From Planctomycetota bacterium (GTDB taxonomy: Bacteria > Planctomycetota > J058 > JAJDCQ01): a stretch of DNA of 64,000 bases. The translations under genes and the position numbers were made by a program. The notes under the pieces were generated by a model, which was not told the DNA's origin, searched no databases, and was given only the letters and a program-made list of their open reading frames with translations. Location: the NCBI GenBank assembly GCA_029260755.1, contig JAJDCQ010000185.1, positions 1 to 64,000 on the forward strand, given 5' to 3'. Position 1 is the stretch's first letter. Each line of letters begins with the position of its first letter. Shown here piece after piece: positions 9,901 to 17,707 of the stretch.

Positions 9901-11551
9901 AGTGGGGCGTCCCGATCGCCGCCCCGTCGCCGGTCATGATCTCGTCCGCGTCGACGGCCGCGGCCGCCGCGTCGAGCACCTTCGCGATGCCGAAGTCGAG
10001 GACGCGGACCCGGTCGTCGCCGTCGTCACGCGGCTCGACCATCAGGTTCGCCGGCTTCAGGTCGCGGTGAACGATCCCGGCCTCGTGGGCGGCGGCGAGG
10101 CAGGGCAGGACCTGCCGGGCGACGCCGAGGGCGCGCTCCTCGTCGAACGGGCCCTCGTCGCGGAGGACGTCGCGCAGGGTCCGGCCGCTCGCGTAGTCGA
10201 GGGCCATGTAGAGGGTGCCGGCGTGCTCGCCGAACTCGCGGAGGGTGACGGCGGCCGGGTGGCTGAAGGCGAGGAGCGCTTTCGCTTCGCGGAGGAGCCG
10301 CGAGCGGAACTCGGGGTGCCGGGCGTAGGCGGAGCGGATCACCTTGAGGGCGAACTCCTCGTCGAGGAGGGTGTGGCGCGCCCGGAACACGGTGCCCATG
10401 CCGCCGCGTCCGATGACCTCGTGGAGCTCGAACTTGCCGCCGAGGACGGCGCCGATGAGCCCCTCCTTCTCGGGGCGGTCGTCCGGCGGCAGCGGCGGCG
10501 CCCCGCCGGGCGCGATCTCGGTCGGCGCGTCCGGATCGCTCGGCGAGCGCCGGTCGCCCGGGAGGGGGTCGGGGGTGATGACGGTCGGGCGCTCGGACCG
10601 ACCCCGCGGCCGCGGCTGGACGCTCGTGGCGGTCTCGTCCGGCTGGAGCGAGTCGGTCACGCCGAGGTCGACGGCGATCGCGTCGATCGCGTCGGCGACC
10701 TCGTTCGCGTCGGCCGGGCGGTCGTCGCGGTCCTTCTCGAGGAGGCGGCCGATCAGCGCCTCGAGGGCCGGCGGCGCGCTCGGGACGTGCTCGCGCAGCG
10801 GGACGGGCGGGTCGCGCAGATGCGCCCGCATCAGGTTCATGATCGAGCTCTTGTCGAAGGGGAGCCGCCCGGCGAGGAGGTAGTGGAGGAGCGCGCCGAG
10901 GGCGTAGATGTCGGTCCGCTGGTCGACGTCGTGGGCGCTCCTCCACTGCTCGGGCGCCATGTACATCGGCGTCCCGAGCGCCTGGCCGCGGCGGGTCAGG
11001 ATCGTCCGGCCGTCGAGCGGCTTGCCGTCGACCTGGAGGACGAGGCCGAAGTCGGCCACCTTCGGCCGGCGCTGCGCGTCGAGGAGCACGTTGCCCGGCT
11101 TGAGGTCGCGGTGGACCAGCCCGAGGGCGTGGGCGGCGGCGAGGCCGCGCGCGATGCCGCGGCCGACCCAGAGGACGTCGGTCAGCGCGAGGACGCCGCC
11201 GTGGGCGGCGAGGCGGTCGTCGAGGTCGCCGCCGGGGACGTACTCCTGGACGATCGCGACCCGGTCGTCCATCTCCTCGACGCCGAAGGCGCGCACGACG
11301 TTGACGTGGTCGATCCGCTGCGCCGCCTCGGCCTCGCGCTTGAAGCGACGGACGAGGTCGCCGCGGCTCCGGTGGAGCCCGGCGATGATCTTGATGCAGA
11401 CCTCGCCGTGGTCGTCGTGGCGGGCGCGGAAGACGGTGCCCATCCCGCCCGCGCCGAGCCGGCCGAGGATGACGCAACGTCCGAAGCGGGCCCGGACGGC
11501 CGGCTCGTCTCGGTCACGGATCGGTCCGGGGGTCGGGCGATGCTCGCCCAT
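6947..11551 (-). CDS. Receptor with three tandem kinase domains and Ig-like repeats
   Basis: A 1534-residue protein starting at ATG with GAGGAG upstream. Domain 1 (23-290) and domain 2 (374-645) are full kinases: glycine loops GAGGMG and GRGGMG, catalytic HRDLKPGN (147) and HRDLKPAN (495), DFG (167, 519), and APEQ/SPEQ. Domain 3 (683-943) keeps the fold but has lost the catalytic residues. Its loop reads KTGRSGSLF, the VAIK lysine is replaced in ELSLRVA, HRD is HGK at 801-803, the following Asn is Ser, and DFG is GFD at 826-828. It is therefore a pseudokinase, presumably regulatory. A basic linker leads to one membrane segment (1033-1057) and then about 475 extracytoplasmic residues of five Ig-like beta repeats with D-x-x-G-(N/H) loops and Pro-Pro starts. 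Likely a signalling receptor; ligand and substrate are unknown. Confidence 0.92.
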   Translation of the reverse strand: MGEHRPTPGPIRDRDEPAVRARFGRCVILGRLGAGGMGTVFRARHDDHGEVCIKIIAGLHRSRGDLVRRFKREAEAAQRIDHVNVVRAFGVEEMDDRVAIVQEYVPGGDLDDRLAAHGGVLALTDVLWVGRGIARGLAAAHALGLVHRDLKPGNVLLDAQRRPKVADFGLVLQVDGKPLDGRTILTRRGQALGTPMYMAPEQWRSAHDVDQRTDIYALGALLHYLLAGRLPFDKSSIMNLMRAHLRDPPVPLREHVPSAPPALEALIGRLLEKDRDDRPADANEVADAIDAIAVDLGVTDSLQPDETATSVQPRPRGRSERPTVITPDPLPGDRRSPSDPDAPTEIAPGGAPPLPPDDRPEKEGLIGAVLGGKFELHEVIGRGGMGTVFRARHTLLDEEFALKVIRSAYARHPEFRSRLLREAKALLAFSHPAAVTLREFGEHAGTLYMALDYASGRTLRDVLRDEGPFDEERALGVARQVLPCLAAAHEAGIVHRDLKPANLMVEPRDDGDDRVRVLDFGIAKVLDAAAAAVDADEIMTGDGAAIGTPHYMSPEQATGDPVDVRSDVYSIGCVLYELVSGHLPIGGDTEQQLIVRIVMEPPTPLEEVAARPISTAFVRAVMAALAKEPADRPKSAFELLGLLEGRSTAASAGALPTIGPTPAGGDVYRSSRDILGGVFAGKYEVLGVVKTGRSGSLFRVRHVQSRRELSLRVATDASARVRERFLRHATQLQGFVHERTATLRDFGEEGGLLYVVLDRIEGETLRDRVARDGPLSEEAVIDLAEQLLPCLQRAHDAGILHGKIKSTSVIFSTEAADGADRAWLVGFDTDFARSRRSPFVERYGEQFTSTASPEQTDRDASVDSRSDIHSFAAVLHYALTGEPAFHAGTIKDLVLAVRRFKPRPLHETGVGLVSPAVGEVLARALAKDPAVRPQTAQALLEGLEASWWDHQSDADADPATGEARRSERKKTTSARAEPAQTPARADGPTAPRPGRRTTRRTAPVETAPAARGDTAKVVETPGGAASGDEGPNLRLGAAIAGGTMLLVAVFGCLGASLSGWTSDPGGRSPSLAAPPLVFVELAPPAGETVVLTESVLTVRGVVSDPDVGSIHLSGHGSPITCAVDEHGRFEAALILAEPAVEVAVHARRGPGDELTVTIPVIVDAEPPRLARVEVPREWFGGPLVVSGVVADANPARAVLALVVDGRAREPVPIAVATDGRFEASLDVPAGATTLKVRLGADDRAGHTAQPVEHPVALDRTAPMVTVREPSGPIATRGRSFRLIAELSDDGPNDLAVVVRLGTAELVSRLVALSGTRRATLDESLPLPEADGDLLLDLEVTDAAGHATRTSIGVTVDRSPPAASVVDPAGPLRVQSGRSVPVILRVTDPSGVRRVQVGGELLQKRDAEHWIGTVEPLAADDGLPVIVEDLLGNTSSAGVVPVVIDDLGPSVELISPDPSETTTLESVRVRVHVADPGGGEVATVVVGRTALSPAGEGDWVGWLKLAPGANRIVLSATDDAGNVTRHQFEVTRVRD

Positions 11552-11613
11552 CGGGACGCTCCTCGGGAAAGGGGCGGCTCGATCCTAAGCCCTCGGGGGC
11601 GAGGGTTCAACGC

Positions 11614-12597
11614 TCAGGGCCGGACGGTGGCGAGGAGGGCGCGGATGACCTCGACCGCGTCGACCGCCCCATCGCCCTCGAGCGCCTCGTCGGTCCACAC
11701 GCGGGTGGTCCTCGCGGCGGCGACGCGCTCGCCCGGTCGGGCCTCCGCCGGGACGGGCTCGACGCCGCGGGGGAGAAGCGCCGGCTCGGGCTCGGCCACG
11801 CCATCCCGCGGCCAGGCGGGCTTCCCGGGCGGGGGACGGAGACCGACCTCGAGCGTGAGGGTGACCCGCATCTCGACCCGGGGCGGGGGGAAGTCGAACG
11901 GGCGGTTCCAGCGTCTGGGTTGGAACGGGTTGTTGAAGGAGGGAAACACGGTCTTGAGGGTCCGCTCGTGGGCGTCGATCCGAAGAGTGCAGCCATCGCG
12001 GAGGGGGAGCTCGAGGCGGAGCCAGGTCTCCTCGTGCGGCTTCGGCGGGCGCGGCGGGGGCATGCTCGTCGCCGGGCGGACGACGACCCGTTCGGGGTCG
12101 TGGTCGTCCATCCGGAGGCCCGCGCGGACGGTGATCGCCCGATCGGGGTCGACCTCGGGGAGCCCGCCGCGGACGAGGCGATCGATGAGCTCGAGGCGCC
12201 GGCGCTTCACATGGAGCGGCTCGGGGCGGACGAACCCGAGGCGACCGCCCGACCAGAGGAAGAGGGAGACCACGACCGTCCCGAGCGTCGCCAACCCGAA
12301 CAGGGTGAGGCGCAGGTCGTCGGGGACGGACGGTCCGACCTCGAAGGGCCCGAAGAAGAAGACGACCGCGGCGGTCCAGGCGGTCGCGGCGAAGACGACG
12401 ACGGCGGTGGTCACCTGACGGGCGCGCCGCCGCTCGACGGCGGCCCGCGCGAGCGAGAGCTCGCGGATCTCGGCGAGGTCGGCCGCGATCGCGTCCCGAC
12501 GGTCGTGGGCGCGGTAGGAGGCCGACTGGCGGAAGCGCGAGAGGGCGCGGGGGCCGGCGGGACCAGGGCCCTTCCGGGCCCGACGCGTCTCGATCAC
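11614..12597 (-). CDS. Hypothetical two-span membrane protein
   Basis: A 327-residue protein. The GTG at 12597 is preferred over codons further upstream because GAGGAGGAG lies just before it. Residues 30-60 are a charged helix, followed by two membrane segments (about 62-83 and 96-116). The remainder, about 200 residues, is soluble and Pro-rich, with beta-like segments. It precedes the three-kinase receptor gene on the same strand by 62 bases and may be co-transcribed with it, which hints at an envelope or signalling role. I do not recognise the family. Confidence 0.6.
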   Translation of the reverse strand: MIETRRARKGPGPAGPRALSRFRQSASYRAHDRRDAIAADLAEIRELSLARAAVERRRARQVTTAVVVFAATAWTAAVVFFFGPFEVGPSVPDDLRLTLFGLATLGTVVVSLFLWSGGRLGFVRPEPLHVKRRRLELIDRLVRGGLPEVDPDRAITVRAGLRMDDHDPERVVVRPATSMPPPRPPKPHEETWLRLELPLRDGCTLRIDAHERTLKTVFPSFNNPFQPRRWNRPFDFPPPRVEMRVTLTLEVGLRPPPGKPAWPRDGVAEPEPALLPRGVEPVPAEARPGERVAAARTTRVWTDEALEGDGAVDAVEVIRALLATVRP

Positions 12598-12794
12598 CTG
12601 GTTCTCCTCCTCGGCCCCCGCCGCTCGCCCCGGGGTGCAAGCTGCGTGCCCCGGCGGTCGCGCACCGGCGAGGCCGGTCGGCGGAAACCGGGTCGGGGCG
12701 GCGGTGGCCCCCGAGCCCACACGGTGGCGCGAGAGGCCGCCGACGCGCCGGACGCCGGGTAGGATCGAGGGCTCGATCGGAGGGAGGCGAGCCC

Positions 12795-13139
12795 GTGGAC
12801 GAGAGCTCGAACGACGACGCGGCGATTCGGCGCGAGGAGGACGAGGTCTGGAGCCCCCTGCTCCTCCGGATGGCTGCGCTCCTCGCGGAGACCGTCGAGG
12901 ACGGGTGGCCGTGCCGGCGCTTCCCGGCCGGCTGGCACGCCCGGGCCCAGCGCGCCCTCGACGACTTCCGCGGCGCGCGCGAGCTGCATCGCGTCAGCCC
13001 GGCGCCCGGCGACCCGACCGGCGACCTCGCCCGGCTCCGCGGCTACCTCGACGAGACGGTCGACGACCGGTCGCGGTTGAGCCGGCGCGACCTCGAAGGG
13101 ATCCGGCGGATCCTCACGGCGCACCGGTCCGAGGGCTGA
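12795..13139 (+). CDS. Hypothetical small acidic protein
   Basis: A 114-residue protein starting at GTG preceded by GGAGGGAGG. The N-terminal 20 residues are acidic (DESSNDDAAIRREEDEVW). The rest is predicted helical, with charged and Leu-rich segments and no signal peptide or membrane span. It is flanked by divergent and convergent genes and so is a single-gene unit, with a likely hairpin terminator at its end. No family was recognised. Confidence 0.6.
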   Translation: MDESSNDDAAIRREEDEVWSPLLLRMAALLAETVEDGWPCRRFPAGWHARAQRALDDFRGARELHRVSPAPGDPTGDLARLRGYLDETVDDRSRLSRRDLEGIRRILTAHRSEG

Positions 13140-13167
13140 GGCCGCCCCGGCGCCACTCACGGCGGCC
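13140..13167. terminator. Stem-loop between convergent genes
   Basis: GGCCGCC (13140-13146) and GGCGGCC (13161-13167) form a perfect 7-bp GC stem around a 14-base loop, starting right after the stop codon at 13139. There is no T tract. It lies between two convergent genes and could serve either. Confidence 0.45.
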
Positions 13168-13185
13168 GATGCGACGGGCGGCTCA

Positions 13186-14184
13186 TCACCGGCCTACCGG
13201 GCGCGAGACGAGATGGACGAGACCCTCGACGAGCCGGGCGGGGAGCGAGACCCCGCGCTCCTCGTCCGCGAGGGCTCGGCGGACGGCCTCGTCGAACGTG
13301 GTGCGGCGGTGCTCGGGGAGGAGCTGCCAGAGGCCGTCGTCGTCGGCGACGAGGTCGCTGAGCATGCCCTCGATCAGCTCGCTCGCGACGTGGCGGTCGG
13401 CTCGGGTGACCGCGTTGATCCAGTAGCCCGAGAGCCGCGGCGAGAGGAGGGGCACGTCGACCGAGAGCGGCCGTGTCCCGCGGAGCGCGGCGACCCGATC
13501 GATGATCTCGCTTCCCGAGAGCGTCTCCGGACCGGGGAGGTCGAGCGAGCCGGTTCCGAGGTCGGGCGCGTCCAGGGCGAAGGCGATCGCGGTGACGACG
13601 TCGTCGATGGCGATCGGCTGGCTGCGCGTCTCCAGCCAGCGGGGTCGGACCATGACCGGGAGGCGGACGCTGAGGTCGCGGACGATCCGGAAGCTGGCGC
13701 TTCCCGCGCCGATGATCATCCCGGCCCGGAGCTCGACGCACGGGGTCGCGCCGGACCGCAGGATCTGGCCCGTCAGCATGCGGCTCTCGAGGTGACGCGA
13801 CACCGGGCCGCTCCGGGGGACGACGCCGCCGAGGTAGACGATCCGCTCGAGCCCGGCCTCGCGGGCGGCCTCGGCGAACGTCGCAGCGCCGCGGGCCTCG
13901 CGATGGGTGTAGTCGCCGCCCACGCCGCCCATCGCGTGGACGAGATAGACCGCGGCCCGGCAGCCAGCGACGGCGGCCCGGCAGCTCGCGAGATCGGCCA
14001 CGTCGAGCCGGACCCAGGGGTGGGCTGGATGGGCGGCCCGCGCCCGCTCGGGATCGCGCGACGCGCAACGGAGAGGGAGGCCGGCCCGGGCGAGGACGGG
14101 GACGAGGCGAGCGCCGACGAAGCCGGTCGCCCCGGTGATCAGGACGGGGGCGTCGGTCGGGGTGGCGTCGGTCGCGTCGCTCAT
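13186..14184 (-). CDS. NAD(P)-binding epimerase-like protein, atypical SDR
   Basis: A 332-residue protein with a Rossmann fold. The nucleotide loop TGATGFVGARL lies near residue 18, followed by the Asp of RLDVADL and the YLVHAMGG strand typical of YbjT/NmrA-like atypical SDRs. These proteins bind NAD(P) and often act on, or sense, small metabolites or redox state. It lacks a clear YxxxK catalytic pair. It is a paralogue of the N-terminal half of the protein at 16059-17675; shared blocks include ELRAGMI, RSQPIAI and LPGPETL. It lies downstream of tspO on the same strand. The substrate is unknown. Confidence 0.8.
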   Translation of the reverse strand: MSDATDATPTDAPVLITGATGFVGARLVPVLARAGLPLRCASRDPERARAAHPAHPWVRLDVADLASCRAAVAGCRAAVYLVHAMGGVGGDYTHREARGAATFAEAAREAGLERIVYLGGVVPRSGPVSRHLESRMLTGQILRSGATPCVELRAGMIIGAGSASFRIVRDLSVRLPVMVRPRWLETRSQPIAIDDVVTAIAFALDAPDLGTGSLDLPGPETLSGSEIIDRVAALRGTRPLSVDVPLLSPRLSGYWINAVTRADRHVASELIEGMLSDLVADDDGLWQLLPEHRRTTFDEAVRRALADEERGVSLPARLVEGLVHLVSRPVGR

Positions 14185-14224
14185 GCTCTCGATCGTAGCC
14201 GATGTCCCCTGTCGGAGGGGCGGC

Positions 14225-14722
14225 TCACGGGTTGTTCAGCACGATCCACGCGTTGATCGCCGTCGCGAAGAGCAGCCATCCGAGGTAGGGCAGCAGCAGC
14301 AAGCCGGCCGGGCGGGAGACTCGCGCGAAGGCGACCACCATGGCGACCAGGACGAGGTCGAGGACGAGCACCTCGATGAGGGCCGCGCCGGGCGCGCCGA
14401 GCGCGAAGAACAGGAGCGACCAGCCGGCGTTGAGGACGAGCTGGATGGCGTAGAGGGTGAGGGCGATCCGCCGTGCGCCCGGTGTGCCCTCGACGTCGCG
14501 GTGGACGAGCCAGGCGGCGATCGCCAGAAGGGTGAAGATCGTCGTCCACGCCGGCGTGAACGCCCACGCCGGCGGTTGCCAGGAGGGGACGCGGAGCGCC
14601 TCGTACCAGGGACCGAGGCCGAGTCCGGTGAGGAGCCCGCCGAGGAGCAGCGTCGCGAGCGAGGCGAGCCCGAAGGCGGCGAGGGCGAGCCCGGAGCCCG
14701 GGCGGAGGTGCGGGCCGGTCAC
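14225..14722 (-). CDS. tspO: TspO/MBR family tryptophan-rich sensory protein
   Basis: A 165-residue protein with five predicted membrane helices and the family pattern: WYEALRVPSWQPPAWAFTPAW in the first loop (positions about 39-59), and an N-AGWSLLFF block in helix 4. TspO proteins bind porphyrins and related ligands and are linked to oxidative and light stress. The start is GTG at 14722, overlapping the stop of the upstream gene (GTGA), so the two are translationally coupled. The neighbouring SDRs, FolE2 and B12-type regulators fit a light/oxidative stress island. Confidence 0.88.
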   Translation of the reverse strand: MTGPHLRPGSGLALAAFGLASLATLLLGGLLTGLGLGPWYEALRVPSWQPPAWAFTPAWTTIFTLLAIAAWLVHRDVEGTPGARRIALTLYAIQLVLNAGWSLLFFALGAPGAALIEVLVLDLVLVAMVVAFARVSRPAGLLLLPYLGWLLFATAINAWIVLNNP

Positions 14723-15165
14723 GAGATCGCCCTCCCGATCCAGAGGACGACGAGCGCCCCGCGGGCGCTCCAGAGGCCGGTCCGAAGCCAGTTCGTCGTG
14801 ACGAGACGGGCGTGGTCCAGGCGAGTGAAGCGGCGAAGCAGCCGCCCGTGGAGCGGCACCTGGAGGAGCGCGGTCGACGCCCAGATCGCGCCGACGAGGC
14901 CGAGGCCGACGACCGCCTCGGCGCGTCCGAGGACCGGCGGCGGCGAGGCGACGAGGGCGGCCGCCGTGAGCAGCTCGATCAGCATTGGCGGAACGACGAC
15001 CCGCGCCGTTCGGTCCGTGTGCGCCTGCTCGTAGGCCGGGAAGCCCGCCTCGTCGACCCGCGCGAAGAGCGGGTAGTGGACCACCTGGACGAACCAGATG
15101 AGCCCGACCATGACGAGCGTCGCGCTCGCGTTCAGGAGCAGCAGCGCGGCGGCTGTCGGGTCCAT
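14719..15165 (-). CDS. Small four-helix integral membrane protein
   Basis: A 148-residue hydrophobic protein with about four membrane helices. It begins at ATG with AAGGAGG six bases upstream, which is why the long open frame further upstream was discarded. A conserved-looking motif, WFVQVVHYPLF, follows helix 1 and includes a His, and a second block reads VPPMLIELLTAA. I have an impression of seeing this pattern in unnamed bacterial membrane proteins but cannot name the family. It is translationally coupled to tspO by an overlapping GTGA and follows the SDR gene closely, implying one transcript. Confidence 0.7.
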   Translation of the reverse strand: MDPTAAALLLLNASATLVMVGLIWFVQVVHYPLFARVDEAGFPAYEQAHTDRTARVVVPPMLIELLTAAALVASPPPVLGRAEAVVGLGLVGAIWASTALLQVPLHGRLLRRFTRLDHARLVTTNWLRTGLWSARGALVVLWIGRAIS

Positions 15166-15257
15166 CGTGCCTCCTTCACCGGCGCTCACGTCCTCGGCCT
15201 CGGCCGGACGCTCGCGAGGCCACCGTCGACGCCGATCACTTGACCGGTGACCCACGA

Positions 15258-15947
15258 CTACTCCGGGTCGAGGAGCCAGCAGGCGGCCGACGCGATGTCG
15301 TCGGGGCGGCCGAGGCGGCCGAGGCGGCCGAGCGCGTGCATGCCGATGCTCGCGCTCCGCCCGACCGCGGAGCCGGTGATCCTCTCGGTCAGCTTCGTCT
15401 CCACCAGTCCAGGCGCGATGGCGTTCACCCGTAGGCCGCGGGGGGCGTAGGTCGCCGCGGCCGAGAGGGTCAGCCCGATCACGCCTGCCTTCGCCGCCGC
15501 GATCGCCTCGTGGTTGGGCAGCCCGGTGCGGGCCGCCGCAGACGACAGGAGGACGATCGAGCCGCCGGTCCGCATCACCTTCCCCGCCGCCCGGACGGCG
15601 GCGAAGGCGGAACGCAGGTTCGTGGCGATCGTGGCGTCCCACTCCTCGTCGCTCGTCGCGTGGGCGGGCTTGAGCAGGACCGAGCCGACCGCGTTGACGA
15701 TCCCGTCGAGCCGGCCCCAGGTGTCGACGACCCGGAGGGCGGCGCGCTCGACCTCGTCGGTCCGGGTCGCGTCGAGAGCGGCGAACGGGAGATCGAGGTC
15801 GAGGCCGAGAGCGCGCAGGCTCTCCTCGCCTCGACCCGCGAGGAGCGCGCCGTCGCCCCGGGCCGCGAGTCGGCGAGCGGTGGCGGCGCCGATGCCGCCA
15901 CCGGCTCCGAGGACGAGATGGGCCCGCGTGTCATTGTCGATCGTCAT
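15258..15947 (-). CDS. SDR oxidoreductase truncated by an in-frame amber codon
   Basis: A 229-residue SDR with nucleotide loop GAGGGIG at 14-20, NAVG at 85-88 and catalytic-region Ser 135/136. The usual YxxxK is I149-x3-K153 within PNHEAIAAAK, so the catalytic Tyr is absent, as in some divergent SDRs. The frame ends in TAG at 15258-15260. Reading past it gives SWVTGQVIGVDGG followed by ten more residues and a TGA at 15186-15188. That is exactly the conserved SDR C-terminal motif, normally preceded by Ser in SSWVTGQ, so one TCG-to-TAG change explains the stop. With readthrough the protein would be 253 residues and end 20 bases before the next gene, a natural operon spacing. It is either a fresh pseudogene, a sequencing error or suppressed. 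Confidence 0.8.
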   Translation of the reverse strand: MTIDNDTRAHLVLGAGGGIGAATARRLAARGDGALLAGRGEESLRALGLDLDLPFAALDATRTDEVERAALRVVDTWGRLDGIVNAVGSVLLKPAHATSDEEWDATIATNLRSAFAAVRAAGKVMRTGGSIVLLSSAAARTGLPNHEAIAAAKAGVIGLTLSAAATYAPRGLRVNAIAPGLVETKLTERITGSAVGRSASIGMHALGRLGRLGRPDDIASAACWLLDPE

Positions 15948-16058
15948 ATCCTAGACTCCCTCTCCAGCGTCGGGCGACGTCGCGATGGAGCATCCGGTCC
16001 GAGACCGCTCACGGGTCGATACGAATCTCCGCGCCGCCTCCGGCAGGAGAAGGGGCCC

Positions 16059-17675
16059 ATGGACCGCGATCAACGGACGATTCTCCTGACCGGTGCGTCG
16101 GGGTTCGTCGGACGGAACCTCCTGGAGCCTCTCCGGGCCGCCGGCTGGCGGGTTCGGGCTGCGAGTCGGCGCCCGCGCGCCGACGCCGGCGCCGACGGCG
16201 TCGAGTGGGTCGTCCTCGACCTCGATCGCCCCGAGACGATCGCGCCGGCTCTCGAGGGGTGCTCCGCCGCGGTCTATCTGGTCCACGGGATGGGCGAGGG
16301 CGGCGACTTCGAGGCGCGCGAACGCGCATCGGCCGAGGCGTTCGCCCGGGCGGCCGAGGCGGCCGGGCTCGAGCGGATCGTCTACCTCGGAGGCGTCCGC
16401 CCGTCCGGATCCGAGAGCAAGCATCTGCGCAGCCGGCTGCAGACGGGCACGATCCTTCGCGAGGCCGGGTCGGTGCCGTGCGTCGAGCTCCGCGCCGGCA
16501 TGATCGTCGGGCCGGGCAGCGCGAGCTTCACGATCGTCCGCGACCTCGCGATGCGCCTCCCGGCGATGGTCCTGCCGAGCTGGCTCCGTCGCCGCTCGCA
16601 GCCGATCGCCATTCGCGACGTCGTCGCGGCGATCGTCGCCGCCCTCGAGCTCGACCCGGTCGGCTCGGTGTCGTTCGACCTTCCGGGCCCCGAGACGCTG
16701 ACCTCGAAGGAGGTGCTCCTCCGCGTCGCCGCGCTCCGAGGGGCCCGGCCGCTGACGATCGACGTGCCGGTCCTCTCGCCGCGCCTGAGCAGCCACTGGA
16801 TCCGCCTCGTCTCGCGCGCGGACTTCCGCCTGGCCGCGTCGCTCGTGGAGGGGTTGACCTCCGACCTCGTCTCCGAGCGCGACGATCTCGAGCGGCTGCT
16901 GCCCGGTCACGAACGGCAGTCGTTCGACGACGCCGCCCGCGAGGCGATCCGCGTCGACGCGGCCAGCCTCGGTCCAGCGGCCAGGGTGGTCGAGGAGGTC
17001 GCCCGCTGGATCACGCCGCGCCTGCCGCCGCAGCCGAGCTCGAACCGCGCGGTCGCCGCGCGGGCAACGCTCGGGCTGATCGGGATCGTCGCGTTCGCGA
17101 TCGGCCATCTCCTCACCGCCTCGTCCGGGCCGTGGATTCCGCTCGTCATCGCGGCCGCCGTCATCGTGGCGGGCACGTTCGCGGTCGACCGCGAGCAGCT
17201 CCGGCCTCCGCCTGTCGGACGGCTGCTCCCACGCGGGATCGCCGGCGTCGGGCTGGGGCTCGTCATGGCCGCGGCGACGTTCGCGGTCTACGCGATCGTC
17301 GCGTCCCGGCCGAGCGCGATCCGGGGCGAGGTCGCCGATCTCTACGCCTGGATCCAGACCCCTCCGGGGCCGGTGCGGATGATCCCGGCCCTCGTGCTCG
17401 TGATCCTCGCCGAGGAGCTCGTCTTTCGTGGAACCCTCTACCGGCTCTGCCGTGATCGGTGGGGCGACGCGGCCGCGGTGCTGATCCCGACGACCCTCTA
17501 CGCCCTCGTTCACCTCGAGGCGCGCTCGCCGCTCCTCATCCTGCTGGCCGCGAGCTGTGGACTGGTCTGGGCTCTCCAGCGTCTGGCGACGGGATCCCTC
17601 CTCGGGACGTTCCTGACCCACCTGAGCTGGGACCTGGTCGTGCTCGTCTTCTGGCCGCTCGAGGGGCCTGGCTGA
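16059..17675 (+). CDS. Fusion of atypical SDR to CPBP/CAAX-type membrane protease
   Basis: A 538-residue protein; ATG follows AGGAGAAGGGG. Residues 1-310 are an NAD(P)-binding epimerase-like domain (TGASGFVGRN at 11-20), paralogous to the protein at 13186-14184. Residues from about 330 on are hydrophobic with roughly six membrane helices and carry the CPBP intramembrane protease motifs: EELVFR at 452-457, a His at 485 in LYALVH, and H521-x3-D525. In known family members these residues sit in the membrane and support proteolysis or CAAX processing. A membrane protease tethered to a nucleotide-binding sensor suggests redox- or metabolite-gated activity, but that is inference. The gene is divergent from the SDR-tspO operon, separated by 111 bases. 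Confidence 0.88.
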   Translation: MDRDQRTILLTGASGFVGRNLLEPLRAAGWRVRAASRRPRADAGADGVEWVVLDLDRPETIAPALEGCSAAVYLVHGMGEGGDFEARERASAEAFARAAEAAGLERIVYLGGVRPSGSESKHLRSRLQTGTILREAGSVPCVELRAGMIVGPGSASFTIVRDLAMRLPAMVLPSWLRRRSQPIAIRDVVAAIVAALELDPVGSVSFDLPGPETLTSKEVLLRVAALRGARPLTIDVPVLSPRLSSHWIRLVSRADFRLAASLVEGLTSDLVSERDDLERLLPGHERQSFDDAAREAIRVDAASLGPAARVVEEVARWITPRLPPQPSSNRAVAARATLGLIGIVAFAIGHLLTASSGPWIPLVIAAAVIVAGTFAVDREQLRPPPVGRLLPRGIAGVGLGLVMAAATFAVYAIVASRPSAIRGEVADLYAWIQTPPGPVRMIPALVLVILAEELVFRGTLYRLCRDRWGDAAAVLIPTTLYALVHLEARSPLLILLAASCGLVWALQRLATGSLLGTFLTHLSWDLVVLVFWPLEGPG

Positions 17676-17707
17676 CGGAGGCAGGCCGAGCCGGCGCCGA
17701 GCTCCGG

